Below are positions 7,286 to 15,641 of a stretch of DNA of 21,029 nt, piece after piece. Every line of letters starts with the position of its first letter. Within the stretch, counting starts at the first letter, position 1. The position numbers and the translations under genes are program-made. The stretch lies in NCBI GenBank assembly GCA_964423865.1, contig CAYRGN010000056.1, forward strand, positions 1 through 21,029. Reading direction: 5' to 3'. Under the pieces are notes generated by a model. The model was given only the letters and a program-made list of their open reading frames with translations. It made no database searches and was not told the origin of the DNA. The stretch comes from Leadbetterella sp964423865 (lineage in GTDB: Bacteria; Bacteroidota; Bacteroidia; Cytophagales; Spirosomataceae).

Positions 7286-8554
7286 ATGATTAAAAAAATC
7301 GTGCCGGTGCTCTTATGTACCGCATCTCTCGCTATGGGGCAATCGCCCCTGGTCTCCGGTCCGCCCGGAAAAGCAGGAATTTCAGAAGAAAGGCTCAGTC
7401 GGATCGACACCCTGCTCAACGGGGCGGTCCGGCGCGGGGAGATCCCGGGCGCCGTAGCCCTCATCGCCCGTCAGGGAAAAATCGTATACCTGAAAGCCTT
7501 TGGCAACGCCTCCCCGGGGCGGGAACAAAAAACAGACGATATCTTCCGGATCGCGTCACAAACCAAAGCCATTACCGCTACGGCCCTCATGATGCTGTGG
7601 GAAGAAGGTCGATTTCGCCTGGACGACCCGGTATCCCGGTATATTCCCGAATTTCAAGGGGCAGGACTCCTGCATACCTTTAACGAGAAGGACTCCACGT
7701 TTACCACCCAACCGGCTGCCGGACCCATTACAGTGCGGCACCTGCTGACCCACACCTCGGGCATAGGCTACGGGGTGATTGACGATAGCACCTTCCGGAA
7801 AATTTACCGCAAAGCCGGCATCAGGGAGCTGTTTACCACCGACCCTCTGAGTACGGGGGAAAACATCCGCCGCCTGGCGAAAATGCCCCTTCACTTTAAT
7901 CCGGGGGAAAAGTACAAATACAGCGCAGGGCTTGATGTGGCCGGCTACCTGGTGGAGGTACTGTCCGGAAAACCCCTCGATGTTTTTTTCCGGGAGCGGA
8001 TTTTTTCCCCATTGGAGATGAACGACACTTATTTTTACCTGCCCGATAGCAAAGCGGGCCGACTGACCGATGTGCAGACCAACAAGAACGGTGACTGGGC
8101 GGTATTTAACGACAACCCTTACTACGATGCGATGTACCCGGTGCGCGGCGGAAAAACCCTCTTCTCCGGAGGCGCCGGCCTGGTTTCTACCGCTACCGAC
8201 TACGCCCGTTTCCTCCAAATGTACTTGAACAAAGGCACCTATAACGGCAAACGCCTGCTTAGCCGCCTGACGGTAGACGTCATCATGGCCAACCAGGTGG
8301 GCGACCTCTGGGGAGGCGCCACGGGCAACGAACATCTTGGACTGGCCTTTTCTGTGGTGACACCCAAGGGGGTAGGCACGGGCGGCCTGGGCAGCGAAGG
8401 CACATTTGCCTGGGGAGGGTATTTCAACACCCAGTATTTTGCCGATCCGAAAGAAGAAGTCATAGGCGTGCTGATGAAACAAACCCAGGAAATAAAAGGA
8501 GAGCAGACCTCCTGGAAATTCCGGCAGCTGGTTTTTCAGACGATAAACGACTGA
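7286..8554 (+). CDS. Secreted class C beta-lactamase-fold serine hydrolase
   Basis: Member of the AmpC/family VIII esterase/DD-peptidase superfamily, exported by a signal peptide (about 1-18, cut after AMGQ). The nucleophile motif SxxK is S91-Q-T-K94 (RIASQTKAIT). The second motif is Y212-S-A rather than the Y-x-N of AmpC; YSA/YSN variants are common in family VIII esterases. Other landmarks are TVRHLLTHTSGIGYG (149-163), FNPGEKYKYSAGLD and a late FAWGGYF (about 374-380), which stands in the usual third-motif position. The length of 422 is normal. The substrate is unknown: an ester or peptide hydrolase is more likely than a true beta-lactamase. It reads away from miaB and lies 100 bp before the ThuA fusion gene; I see no terminator in that gap beyond a weak CCGC/GCGG hairpin, so the two may be co-transcribed. 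Confidence 0.9.
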   Translation: MIKKIVPVLLCTASLAMGQSPLVSGPPGKAGISEERLSRIDTLLNGAVRRGEIPGAVALIARQGKIVYLKAFGNASPGREQKTDDIFRIASQTKAITATALMMLWEEGRFRLDDPVSRYIPEFQGAGLLHTFNEKDSTFTTQPAAGPITVRHLLTHTSGIGYGVIDDSTFRKIYRKAGIRELFTTDPLSTGENIRRLAKMPLHFNPGEKYKYSAGLDVAGYLVEVLSGKPLDVFFRERIFSPLEMNDTYFYLPDSKAGRLTDVQTNKNGDWAVFNDNPYYDAMYPVRGGKTLFSGGAGLVSTATDYARFLQMYLNKGTYNGKRLLSRLTVDVIMANQVGDLWGGATGNEHLGLAFSVVTPKGVGTGGLGSEGTFAWGGYFNTQYFADPKEEVIGVLMKQTQEIKGEQTSWKFRQLVFQTIND

Positions 8555-8653
8555 TTAAAAACCCTTGGAAAAGCCCTCCAGGCATAGATAAAATGTTCCC
8601 AAATGATGAAAAGTGGACCGCATTTAGCGGAAGGCACCTAGCTAAAAAAACGT

Positions 8654-11600
8654 ATGAAAAAAACACTCTCCCTTCTGATCCTAGCGATCTTGACCCTTAT
8701 TTCCTGCTCGGAAAGCCGGAAAATCAAACTGCTGGTATTCAGCAAAACCACGGGTTTCCGTCACGACTCCATTGAGCCGGGTATAGAAGCCCTTCAAAAA
8801 ATGGCGGAAGAAAAAGGTTTTACGGCCGACTTCACCGAAGATGCATCTGCCTTTACCGAAAAAAATCTGGCCCAGTACAGTACGGTGGTGTTCCTCAACA
8901 CCACAGGCGATATTCTCGACGCCCGGCAGCAGGAGGCCTTTGAACGTTATATCCAGGCCGGCGGCGGTTATGTGGGCATACACTCGGCCACGGATACGGA
9001 ATACGACTGGCCCTGGTACGGGGAGCTTGCCGGCGCCTGGTTCCTGGACCACCCCAATGACCCGAGCAACGTGCAAAAAGGAAAATTCACCGTGGTAGAT
9101 AAAGACCATTGGGCTACTGAAGGAATGCCCGAACATTTTGAACACACGGATGAGTTCTATAATTTCAAAAACCTTTCGAAACATATCCATCCTCTGCTTA
9201 CCATTGATGAAACTTCGTATATCGGCGGGAAAAACCCCGATTTTCATCCTATGAGCTGGTACCATGAATTTGACGGCGGGCGCGCTTTCTACACGGCACT
9301 GGGCCATACCAAAGAATCTTTCCAGGATCCGCTGTTCTTGAACCACCTGTGGGGCGGTATCCAATATGCTTCGGGGGGAGAAAAGCCGAAAGCGGTAGAT
9401 TTCTCAAAATCCAGGCCGGAGGAGAACCGGTTTACCAAGGTGGTTCTGGCCGATAAGCTCGATGAACCCATGGAGCTTTCGGTGCTGGACAACGACCGTA
9501 TCCTCTTTATTCAGCGCAAAGGGGAGATCCGCCTGTTTAACAATAAAACGGGAGAACTGAAAGAAGTGACCAAATTGCCCGTCAGTACCAAATACACCAA
9601 TAAAGCGGGAGAAGTGAGGGAAGCCGAAGACGGCCTCCTGGGTCTGGGCAAAGACCCCAATTTTGCGAAGAACCACTGGATCTACCTTTTTTATTCCGAT
9701 CCGGAGAAGTCGGCCAATGTGTTGTCGCGCTTTGAGTTCCGCGACGACCAGCTGGTGATGGAATCGAAAAAAGAGCTGCTGGAAGTAGCCGTGCAAAGGG
9801 AGGAATGCTGCCATACTGCGGGTTCTATTGCCTGGGACAAAGACGGCAACCTTTACCTGTCTACCGGTGACAACACCAACCCCCACGGATCTGACGGATA
9901 CAGCCCGAGCGATGAACGCCCGGGGCGGGAGTCGTGGGACGCCCAGCGGTCATCGGGCAATACCAATGACCTGAGGGGAAAAATCCTGAGGATCAAACCC
10001 CAGGACGACGGCACGTATACGATACCCGAGGGGAACCTTTTTCCGGAAGGAACGGCGGGAACGCGCCCGGAAATCTACAGCATGGGCCACCGGAACCCTT
10101 TCCGTATCTCCGTGGATCAGCATACCGGCTATCTCTACTGGGGAGATGTGGGGCCTGATGCCCGCGACCCCAAAGAAGACCGTGGACCTGCCGGTCACGA
10201 TGAAGTAGGCCAGGCCAAAGGACCGGGCAATTTCGGATGGCCACACTTTGTAGGCGATAACAAGGCCTACAACAAGTACGATTTCGAAAAAGAAGTTTCC
10301 GGTCCGAAATGGGATGCAGAAGCCCCGATCAATACCTCGAAAAACAATACCGGGCTGGAGAAACTTCCCCCGGCTCAGAAAGCCTTCGTGTGGTACCCCT
10401 ACGGTTCTTCTCCAGACTTCCCCCTCATGGGGAACGGAGGCCGCAACGCCATGGCCGGCCCTGTATATTACGAAGCCGATTTTAAAAAGGCGGAACGGAA
10501 ATTCCCTTCCTACTATGATCAGAAGCTATTTATTTACGAATGGATGCGGGGCTTCATCATGTCAGTTACCCTCGATAAAAACGGAGATTTTGTACGCATG
10601 GAAAGATTCCTGCCCAATCAAACCTTCAACAACCCCATGGACATGGAGTTTGCTCCTAACGGCGACCTCTATATGCTGGAATACGGTACCGGTTGGTTTG
10701 TGCAGAACGACAACGCCCGCCTGATCCGCCTGGAATATAACGGCGGCAACCGAAAACCAGAGGTGGTAGCCAGCGCCAGCGTACCCGGCGGGGCCGTTCC
10801 TCTCCAGGTAGAACTCTCTGGAGAAGGCAGCCATGACCTGGATGACGACGCCCTCACCTATCACTGGATCATTACCTCCGATAACGGCTTCAAAGAAGAG
10901 ATCAAAGGGGAAAAGGGAAGCCTGACCCTCGACAAGCCCGGGCTGTACAAAGCCGTGCTGACGCTTACTGACGGCAAAGGAGGTGAGGCCTCTTCTACCG
11001 TGGAAATTGCCGCCGGAAATGACCTCCCGGTGGTAGACCTTTCTTTGGGCGGACACAATACCAGCTTCTACCGCGCCGGGGGGAGCTTCCCTTATACGGT
11101 ACAGGTTACCGATAAGGAAGACGGCGCTCTCGGCAATGGAATTGCCGCCGATCAGGTGGTGTTTACTGCAGATTACCTGGCAGAAGGTTTTGACAAAGTG
11201 ACCATCGCCCAGGGACATAAAACGGCCGATGAAGCGGTGATTATGGCTAGCAGAGGACGAAAACTGATTGAAGGATCGGATTGTAAATCCTGCCATGATG
11301 TAGACAAAAAGTCGATTGGACCCACCTACCGGTCTGTTTCTGCCAAATACGAGAAGCGTTCCGACGCACTGGGATACCTTAGCCAGAAAATCATTGACGG
11401 GGGAAGCGGTGTATGGGGAGAAGTGGCCATGGCTGCCCACCCTAACCTGCCGAAACAGGATGCGGAAGAAATGGCCCGCTACATCCTGAACATTACCAAA
11501 GAAAAAGCGGCGGGCCACCTGCCCCTTCAGGGTACCTACACTACCACCCTGCCCAAGGGCGATGCCGGCAAAGGATCCTTTATTTTCCGGGCGGCTTATG

Positions 11601-12082
11601 CCGACCAGGGCGCCAACGGCTTGCCTTCCGTGCGATCAGAACGCACCCTGGTGCTGCGAAATGCCGTGCTGGATATTCATGCCTTTGACCTGGAAACCGA
11701 CATCATGAAAATGACCTTCAACGATATGAAGCTGCTGATGCCTCAGAAATCGGGAGCGCATGTGGCTTTGTATGACATAGACCTGAACGGTGTTTCGGGA
11801 ATGGTGGTGTATGCCCTGGCGCCGGAAGCCCAGGTCAATGCCGTAGGTGGAAAAGTGGAACTTCGACTGGGAAGCCCTACCGGCACGCTCATCGGTGAAT
11901 CGGCACTGATCAAACCTACGCCCGCGCTTACCCAAACCCCTAATGTGCTGAACATTCCGGTGCGTGTGGATCCTGCTGATCTTCAAAAGAACCAGAATCT
12001 CTACCTGGTCTTTGTCCATCCGGAAATTAAAGACAAAACTTTGATGGTGGTGGTCGGCGCCGAAGTGAAATTGGGCAAATAA
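8654..12082 (+). CDS. Multidomain lipoprotein: ThuA - sugar dehydrogenase propeller - PKD - cytochrome c - CBM6-like
   Basis: Predicted envelope lipoprotein (lipobox LISC, C18). The domain order is: ThuA-type glutamine-amidotransferase-like fold (about 24-245; FSKTTGFRHDS, GGGYVGIHSATD, TALGH); glucose/sorbosone dehydrogenase-like six-bladed propeller (about 263-695; EDGLLGLGKDPNF, CCHTAGSIAWD, NDLRGKILRI, MGHRNPFRI); PKD (about 700-790); class I cytochrome c with C877-K-S-C880-H881 and a likely methionine ligand in VAMAAHP; and a C-terminal beta-sandwich resembling CBM6 (about 960-1142, GKVELRLGSPTGTLIGE). The family is assumed to oxidise sugars or polyols, perhaps with PQQ, and to pass electrons to the fused heme; the ThuA role here is not established. 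It converges on another dehydrogenase-cytochrome lipoprotein and shares its terminator. Domain calls are firm; substrate is unknown. Confidence 0.92.
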   Translation: MKKTLSLLILAILTLISCSESRKIKLLVFSKTTGFRHDSIEPGIEALQKMAEEKGFTADFTEDASAFTEKNLAQYSTVVFLNTTGDILDARQQEAFERYIQAGGGYVGIHSATDTEYDWPWYGELAGAWFLDHPNDPSNVQKGKFTVVDKDHWATEGMPEHFEHTDEFYNFKNLSKHIHPLLTIDETSYIGGKNPDFHPMSWYHEFDGGRAFYTALGHTKESFQDPLFLNHLWGGIQYASGGEKPKAVDFSKSRPEENRFTKVVLADKLDEPMELSVLDNDRILFIQRKGEIRLFNNKTGELKEVTKLPVSTKYTNKAGEVREAEDGLLGLGKDPNFAKNHWIYLFYSDPEKSANVLSRFEFRDDQLVMESKKELLEVAVQREECCHTAGSIAWDKDGNLYLSTGDNTNPHGSDGYSPSDERPGRESWDAQRSSGNTNDLRGKILRIKPQDDGTYTIPEGNLFPEGTAGTRPEIYSMGHRNPFRISVDQHTGYLYWGDVGPDARDPKEDRGPAGHDEVGQAKGPGNFGWPHFVGDNKAYNKYDFEKEVSGPKWDAEAPINTSKNNTGLEKLPPAQKAFVWYPYGSSPDFPLMGNGGRNAMAGPVYYEADFKKAERKFPSYYDQKLFIYEWMRGFIMSVTLDKNGDFVRMERFLPNQTFNNPMDMEFAPNGDLYMLEYGTGWFVQNDNARLIRLEYNGGNRKPEVVASASVPGGAVPLQVELSGEGSHDLDDDALTYHWIITSDNGFKEEIKGEKGSLTLDKPGLYKAVLTLTDGKGGEASSTVEIAAGNDLPVVDLSLGGHNTSFYRAGGSFPYTVQVTDKEDGALGNGIAADQVVFTADYLAEGFDKVTIAQGHKTADEAVIMASRGRKLIEGSDCKSCHDVDKKSIGPTYRSVSAKYEKRSDALGYLSQKIIDGGSGVWGEVAMAAHPNLPKQDAEEMARYILNITKEKAAGHLPLQGTYTTTLPKGDAGKGSFIFRAAYADQGANGLPSVRSERTLVLRNAVLDIHAFDLETDIMKMTFNDMKLLMPQKSGAHVALYDIDLNGVSGMVVYALAPEAQVNAVGGKVELRLGSPTGTLIGESALIKPTPALTQTPNVLNIPVRVDPADLQKNQNLYLVFVHPEIKDKTLMVVVGAEVKLGK

Positions 12083-12124
12083 AAGAAAAAGGGGGCAGCG
12101 AATTCGCTGCCCCCTTTTTCTTTT
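12081..12124. terminator. Bidirectional terminator, perfect 44-bp palindrome
   Basis: Two perfectly complementary 22-base arms meet at the centre GAATTC, with core GGGGGCAGCGAA and flanking A-rich/T-rich tracts, giving a T run on whichever strand is transcribed. It covers the TAA of the plus-strand gene (from 12080) and the TAA of the minus-strand gene (12123-12125), so it terminates both convergent genes. Confidence 0.92.
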
Positions 12125-15100
12125 ATTTCAAACTCGAAAGATATTCAATGACGTCCCTTAACTCATGTCGGCTCATCAGGTCTTTCATAGGCGGCATGGC
12201 GGAGGGGTAATTCTCCCGGTGAGTGATGCGGGATACCGGTACCCTCAGGGGTTCGGCCTCTGAGGTTCTCAGTACCAGTTCGGCCGCACTTTCCTTTTCC
12301 AGGATTCCGGTAACTTCCTGTCCGCCCGCAAGCGTCAATTTTACCGTACCAAAACCAGGGGCCAGGCGGGCGCTGGGTTCCAGCAAGGCTTGCAACAACT
12401 GCTTCCTTTCCAGTACATTGCCTATATTACTAAGATCAGGGCCTACGGAAGCGCCGTCTGTGGTACCCATAGAGTGGCAGCGTACACACTGCCCGGTCTC
12501 GTTCTGCTTAAAGTATTGTTCTCCTCTCCAACGGTTACCGCCATACAGCACATCGGCGTACTCTTCGAAAATATCGCCTTTAGGCAACACCTGCTTCAGC
12601 GCCTCAGCCAGGGCGGTTGAACCCGAAGCGTCAATGGCATCCGAAAGGTCAAGCCTCAGGCCGTCCGGAAAATCTTTGTTTCTTACCTTCTGAATCAAAG
12701 ACCGGAAAAGGTTCTCTGTTTTTTCCAGGGGCATTTCGCCCAGGCTCTTCATCATTCTTTGCTGTTCTCCCTGCTCTCCTTTGCTAATCACCTGGTTCAC
12801 CATGGCGCTTAACAGCTCCGGCGAAATATCCAGTTTGTTCAGCATACCCAAAGCCGTTCCGCGCAGGCCTCTGTCCTGGCTCTTCAGTGCATCGTTAATC
12901 AGATCTCCTACTTTTGTGTAGTTGAGGTCTGCCAGGGCGGTAAGAATACCCGAACGAATCTGGGGATCCTGATTTTTTCGGTAAATGGCCTCCAGTTTTT
13001 CATTAAAATCGGTCACTTTGAACTCTTTCAGCACATTCAGGGAAGCATTGACGATGGCGGGGTCGTCACTCGACAAAAATCCATCCATTTCGGGAACCAG
13101 CAAGGCTTTCACCTTCGCCGCATCCCGGGTTACGGGACCTCTGTAGCGACCGTCTACCCTATCCAGTACCGAAGGTTCCGCCCATACGGCCATGGTGGCC
13201 AGGGCCTCTCCTCTCAGTACGCCGGGCGCTTCTGGGTCTTTGGCATAAGCCACCAGGTCATTCAGTTGCTGGTCTTCGCCTACCCTGAGCGCAGCGTTAA
13301 TGGCCCGGCGCATGATGACTTCCGAATGGATCTCATGGCGCTTCACGAGGGCCGCAAGGGCCGGCAGAGCCTTGGGAGCCGAAAGATCATCGTTAATGGC
13401 GCGGGCGGCTTCCGCTACAATATACAGGTCGCTGTCGTTTAGTGAACGGGCCAGCTCCGGATCCTGCCATTTCCGCATCACCAACACCGCGGCCAGGCGT
13501 ACGGCCCTCTCCGGATTAGTGACCATGGCATACACTGCGGGACGGTCTTCTATGCGCGAGAGCGCCAGAGTAGCCGCGTGGCGGATAAACAAATCGGTGT
13601 CGTTATTTCTTTTCAACAAATCAATCAATCCCGTTACGGCCTCCTGGTGCCCTATTCTACCCAGGGCCTGAGCCGCATAAAACTGCACGCGGGGATGGGC
13701 ATGCGTCAGGAAAGGCACCAGGCTTTTCCCTGCCGCCTTGTGCCGCACATCGCCCAGCACTTTTGCGGCCTGGGCTACGATTTCGGGGTCGCTGTCGGTC
13801 AACAAACCGGTCAGCACTTTCGCATCTCCTTTCTTCGCGGCCAGAAGCTGCCCCATTCCCCAGATGGCATGTACCCGGGCCAGCTGGTTTTCCGTTTGCC
13901 GGGCGGCCTTGGTCAGCAGGCTGCTGCCTTCCGAACGGGACGCCAGCTCAAACTGGGCCTTCTGGCGGATCCGCTGGTCTTCGAAAAACAACAGTTCGTA
14001 CAGTTCTTTGCCGCTTTTCTTTTCGTAGTCGGCCGCCATCAGCGTCTGGGTCTTTTTGCGGATCTCGCTGAATTCGTTCGTAGTCGCATCAATTTTCCAT
14101 ACCCTTCCGTAGTTTTTGGTGCCCCATCCGTTCACCCAGTCGGCAGCGTAAAGGGCGCCGTCTGTACCGAACCGTATACCGGTAGCCAAAATACCGTTCA
14201 CCATATCGGTTTCCGAATTAAAATCGAAGCTGGCGCCTTTGGGTTTCAGGTCGAACGACCAGATATGCGCGCCTGAAGGAGTACCGGTAAATTCCACCAG
14301 GAAAAACTTATTCAGCCAGTCTTTGCCCAGGGCCGTACCCGGATTAAACTGCATACCGGTAGGTCCGTTATGATAGTTCCGGATCGGCGGGAGGAAATAA
14401 GCGGCCTGCTCATCGTGGCGGGGCAGGTACATGCCCTCGTCCATCCACACCTTATATCGGTTGTTTTTCGGATCGGTATATTTCCCGAACTGCCAGTTGA
14501 TTCTCCAGCCGGAGTCTGAACCGTCTACCAGGTGTACCAGGCGTTCCGATTCTCCCGGATGGTCTCCGTCGTTATCTGAGCTGATCAGGTTTCCGTACTG
14601 GTCAAACACAAATTCGTGGGTATTCCGGTGGCCGTGCGAAAACACTTCAAAATCGGAGCCGTCCGGGTTACAGCGTACAATCACCCCTTCGTTGGGAAAG
14701 AAATGGTGGTTTCCGGCTTTGTCAATTACATTCATTCCCGGATCACCAATACCCCAATAGATTTTACCGTCAGGCCCTTCCACCAGTCCTGACATGCCGT
14801 GGCCACTAAAACCTACGTGTACGTGCCATCCATGAGATATCGATGTCTTCTTGTCGTAATACCCGTCTCCGTTCGTGTCTTCCAGTCGCCAGAGATCCGG
14901 ACCCAGCCCTACAAAAGCATCTTTTCTCCGCACCAGAATGGCACCGGCCACGTCGGTAATCTCATCGTGAAAGTCGCTTAACACGCGGGTGGAGCGGTCG
15001 GCCCGCCCGTCGCCGTTCGTGTCTTCCAGTTTCCATATTTCCTCTTTTTCCACGGCCAGGTCGCGCCAGTCGTGGGAGCCGTCACCGTTCAGGTCTTCCA

Positions 15101-15503
15101 GCCAGTTATTCTTTTCCGACTCTTTCGGGTCAAAAAACCGCTTCAGGAAAGCCCGGCGGTCTTCCACACTCTGCCAGCTGATAGATTCCGTCATCCAGTC
15201 GCGGTGTCCGCGGATATCAAATTCCGAATTTTTCTGGCGGTTGGTTCGGGTCAGGTAAATATTGTTGTAATCGTCTATACTCATAGACACCGGGTCGGGT
15301 GCGAGGGAGTCCGTAGCCCATAAGCTGATTTTCAAGCCGTCGGCCAGCTTGTAAGGGGTTTCCGATTCTACTTGTGCCGCGTAGGCTGCATCGTCTTCGG
15401 CTACGGTTTTCACAATGATTTCCGGTTGGTTATCCGTAGAATTGCAGGCATAAAGGCCCATCATCAGGCTCGTGATGACCAGGATGTTTTTTTTCATTTG
15501 CAT
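12123..15503 (-). CDS. Lipoprotein with dehydrogenase-like propeller, HEAT repeats and PVC-type cytochrome c
   Basis: Envelope lipoprotein (lipobox GLYAC, C20 counting from the ATG at 15503; a second ATG two codons in would give a standard MKKN start). Residues about 50-480 form a propeller of the membrane-bound dehydrogenase family described from Planctomycetes/Verrucomicrobia, with HGHRNTHEFVFDQYGNL, SSDNDGD and HNGPTGMQF. Within it are three calcium-loop-like segments LEDLNGDGSHD, LEDTNGDGRAD and LEDTNGDGYYD. From about 500 to 960 come HEAT repeats (PRVQFYAAQALGRIG, DLFIRHAATLALSRI). The C-terminal cytochrome c has C1006-V-R-C1009-H1010, VGPDLSNIG and a methionine-bearing YPSAMPPM segment. 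I infer sugar or polyol oxidation at the outer surface or periplasm. It is monocistronic with its own promoter and converges on the ThuA fusion gene. Confidence 0.92.
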   Translation of the reverse strand: MQMKKNILVITSLMMGLYACNSTDNQPEIIVKTVAEDDAAYAAQVESETPYKLADGLKISLWATDSLAPDPVSMSIDDYNNIYLTRTNRQKNSEFDIRGHRDWMTESISWQSVEDRRAFLKRFFDPKESEKNNWLEDLNGDGSHDWRDLAVEKEEIWKLEDTNGDGRADRSTRVLSDFHDEITDVAGAILVRRKDAFVGLGPDLWRLEDTNGDGYYDKKTSISHGWHVHVGFSGHGMSGLVEGPDGKIYWGIGDPGMNVIDKAGNHHFFPNEGVIVRCNPDGSDFEVFSHGHRNTHEFVFDQYGNLISSDNDGDHPGESERLVHLVDGSDSGWRINWQFGKYTDPKNNRYKVWMDEGMYLPRHDEQAAYFLPPIRNYHNGPTGMQFNPGTALGKDWLNKFFLVEFTGTPSGAHIWSFDLKPKGASFDFNSETDMVNGILATGIRFGTDGALYAADWVNGWGTKNYGRVWKIDATTNEFSEIRKKTQTLMAADYEKKSGKELYELLFFEDQRIRQKAQFELASRSEGSSLLTKAARQTENQLARVHAIWGMGQLLAAKKGDAKVLTGLLTDSDPEIVAQAAKVLGDVRHKAAGKSLVPFLTHAHPRVQFYAAQALGRIGHQEAVTGLIDLLKRNNDTDLFIRHAATLALSRIEDRPAVYAMVTNPERAVRLAAVLVMRKWQDPELARSLNDSDLYIVAEAARAINDDLSAPKALPALAALVKRHEIHSEVIMRRAINAALRVGEDQQLNDLVAYAKDPEAPGVLRGEALATMAVWAEPSVLDRVDGRYRGPVTRDAAKVKALLVPEMDGFLSSDDPAIVNASLNVLKEFKVTDFNEKLEAIYRKNQDPQIRSGILTALADLNYTKVGDLINDALKSQDRGLRGTALGMLNKLDISPELLSAMVNQVISKGEQGEQQRMMKSLGEMPLEKTENLFRSLIQKVRNKDFPDGLRLDLSDAIDASGSTALAEALKQVLPKGDIFEEYADVLYGGNRWRGEQYFKQNETGQCVRCHSMGTTDGASVGPDLSNIGNVLERKQLLQALLEPSARLAPGFGTVKLTLAGGQEVTGILEKESAAELVLRTSEAEPLRVPVSRITHRENYPSAMPPMKDLMSRHELRDVIEYLSSLK

Positions 15504-15554
15504 AAGTTTAATATGAGCTATGCGCAGGCATGCTCCGGGCTGTTAAAGATGTCG

Positions 15555-15585
15555 CAAAATAGTTTATGCGTAAGTTTTACACAAA
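15555..15585 (-). promoter_or_regulatory. Putative promoter of the HEAT/cytochrome lipoprotein gene
   Basis: The minus strand has TTTG (15582-15585), a 20-base spacer and TATTTTG (15555-15561), close to the Bacteroidota -33/-7 pair TTTG-N19-TAnnTTTG with one base missing from the -7 box. It lies about 50 bases before the ATG at 15503. No hairpin terminator for the preceding receptor gene is visible between 15586 and 15641. Confidence 0.45.
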
Positions 15586-15641
15586 TAAAAGTCTACCTTT
15601 CGAAGGTTTGAGCATACAAAAAGCGGTACAGTCCATTGTGT

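Noticed and set aside
7556..8482. 308-codon minus-strand open frame opposite the serine hydrolase
   Set aside because: The plus-strand frame carries the signal peptide and SxxK/YSA motifs; the antisense frame shows no recognisable features.
10562..11518. 318-codon minus-strand open frame inside the ThuA/dehydrogenase gene
   Set aside because: Antisense to PKD and cytochrome coding sequence whose motifs are clear; no domain or start context of its own.
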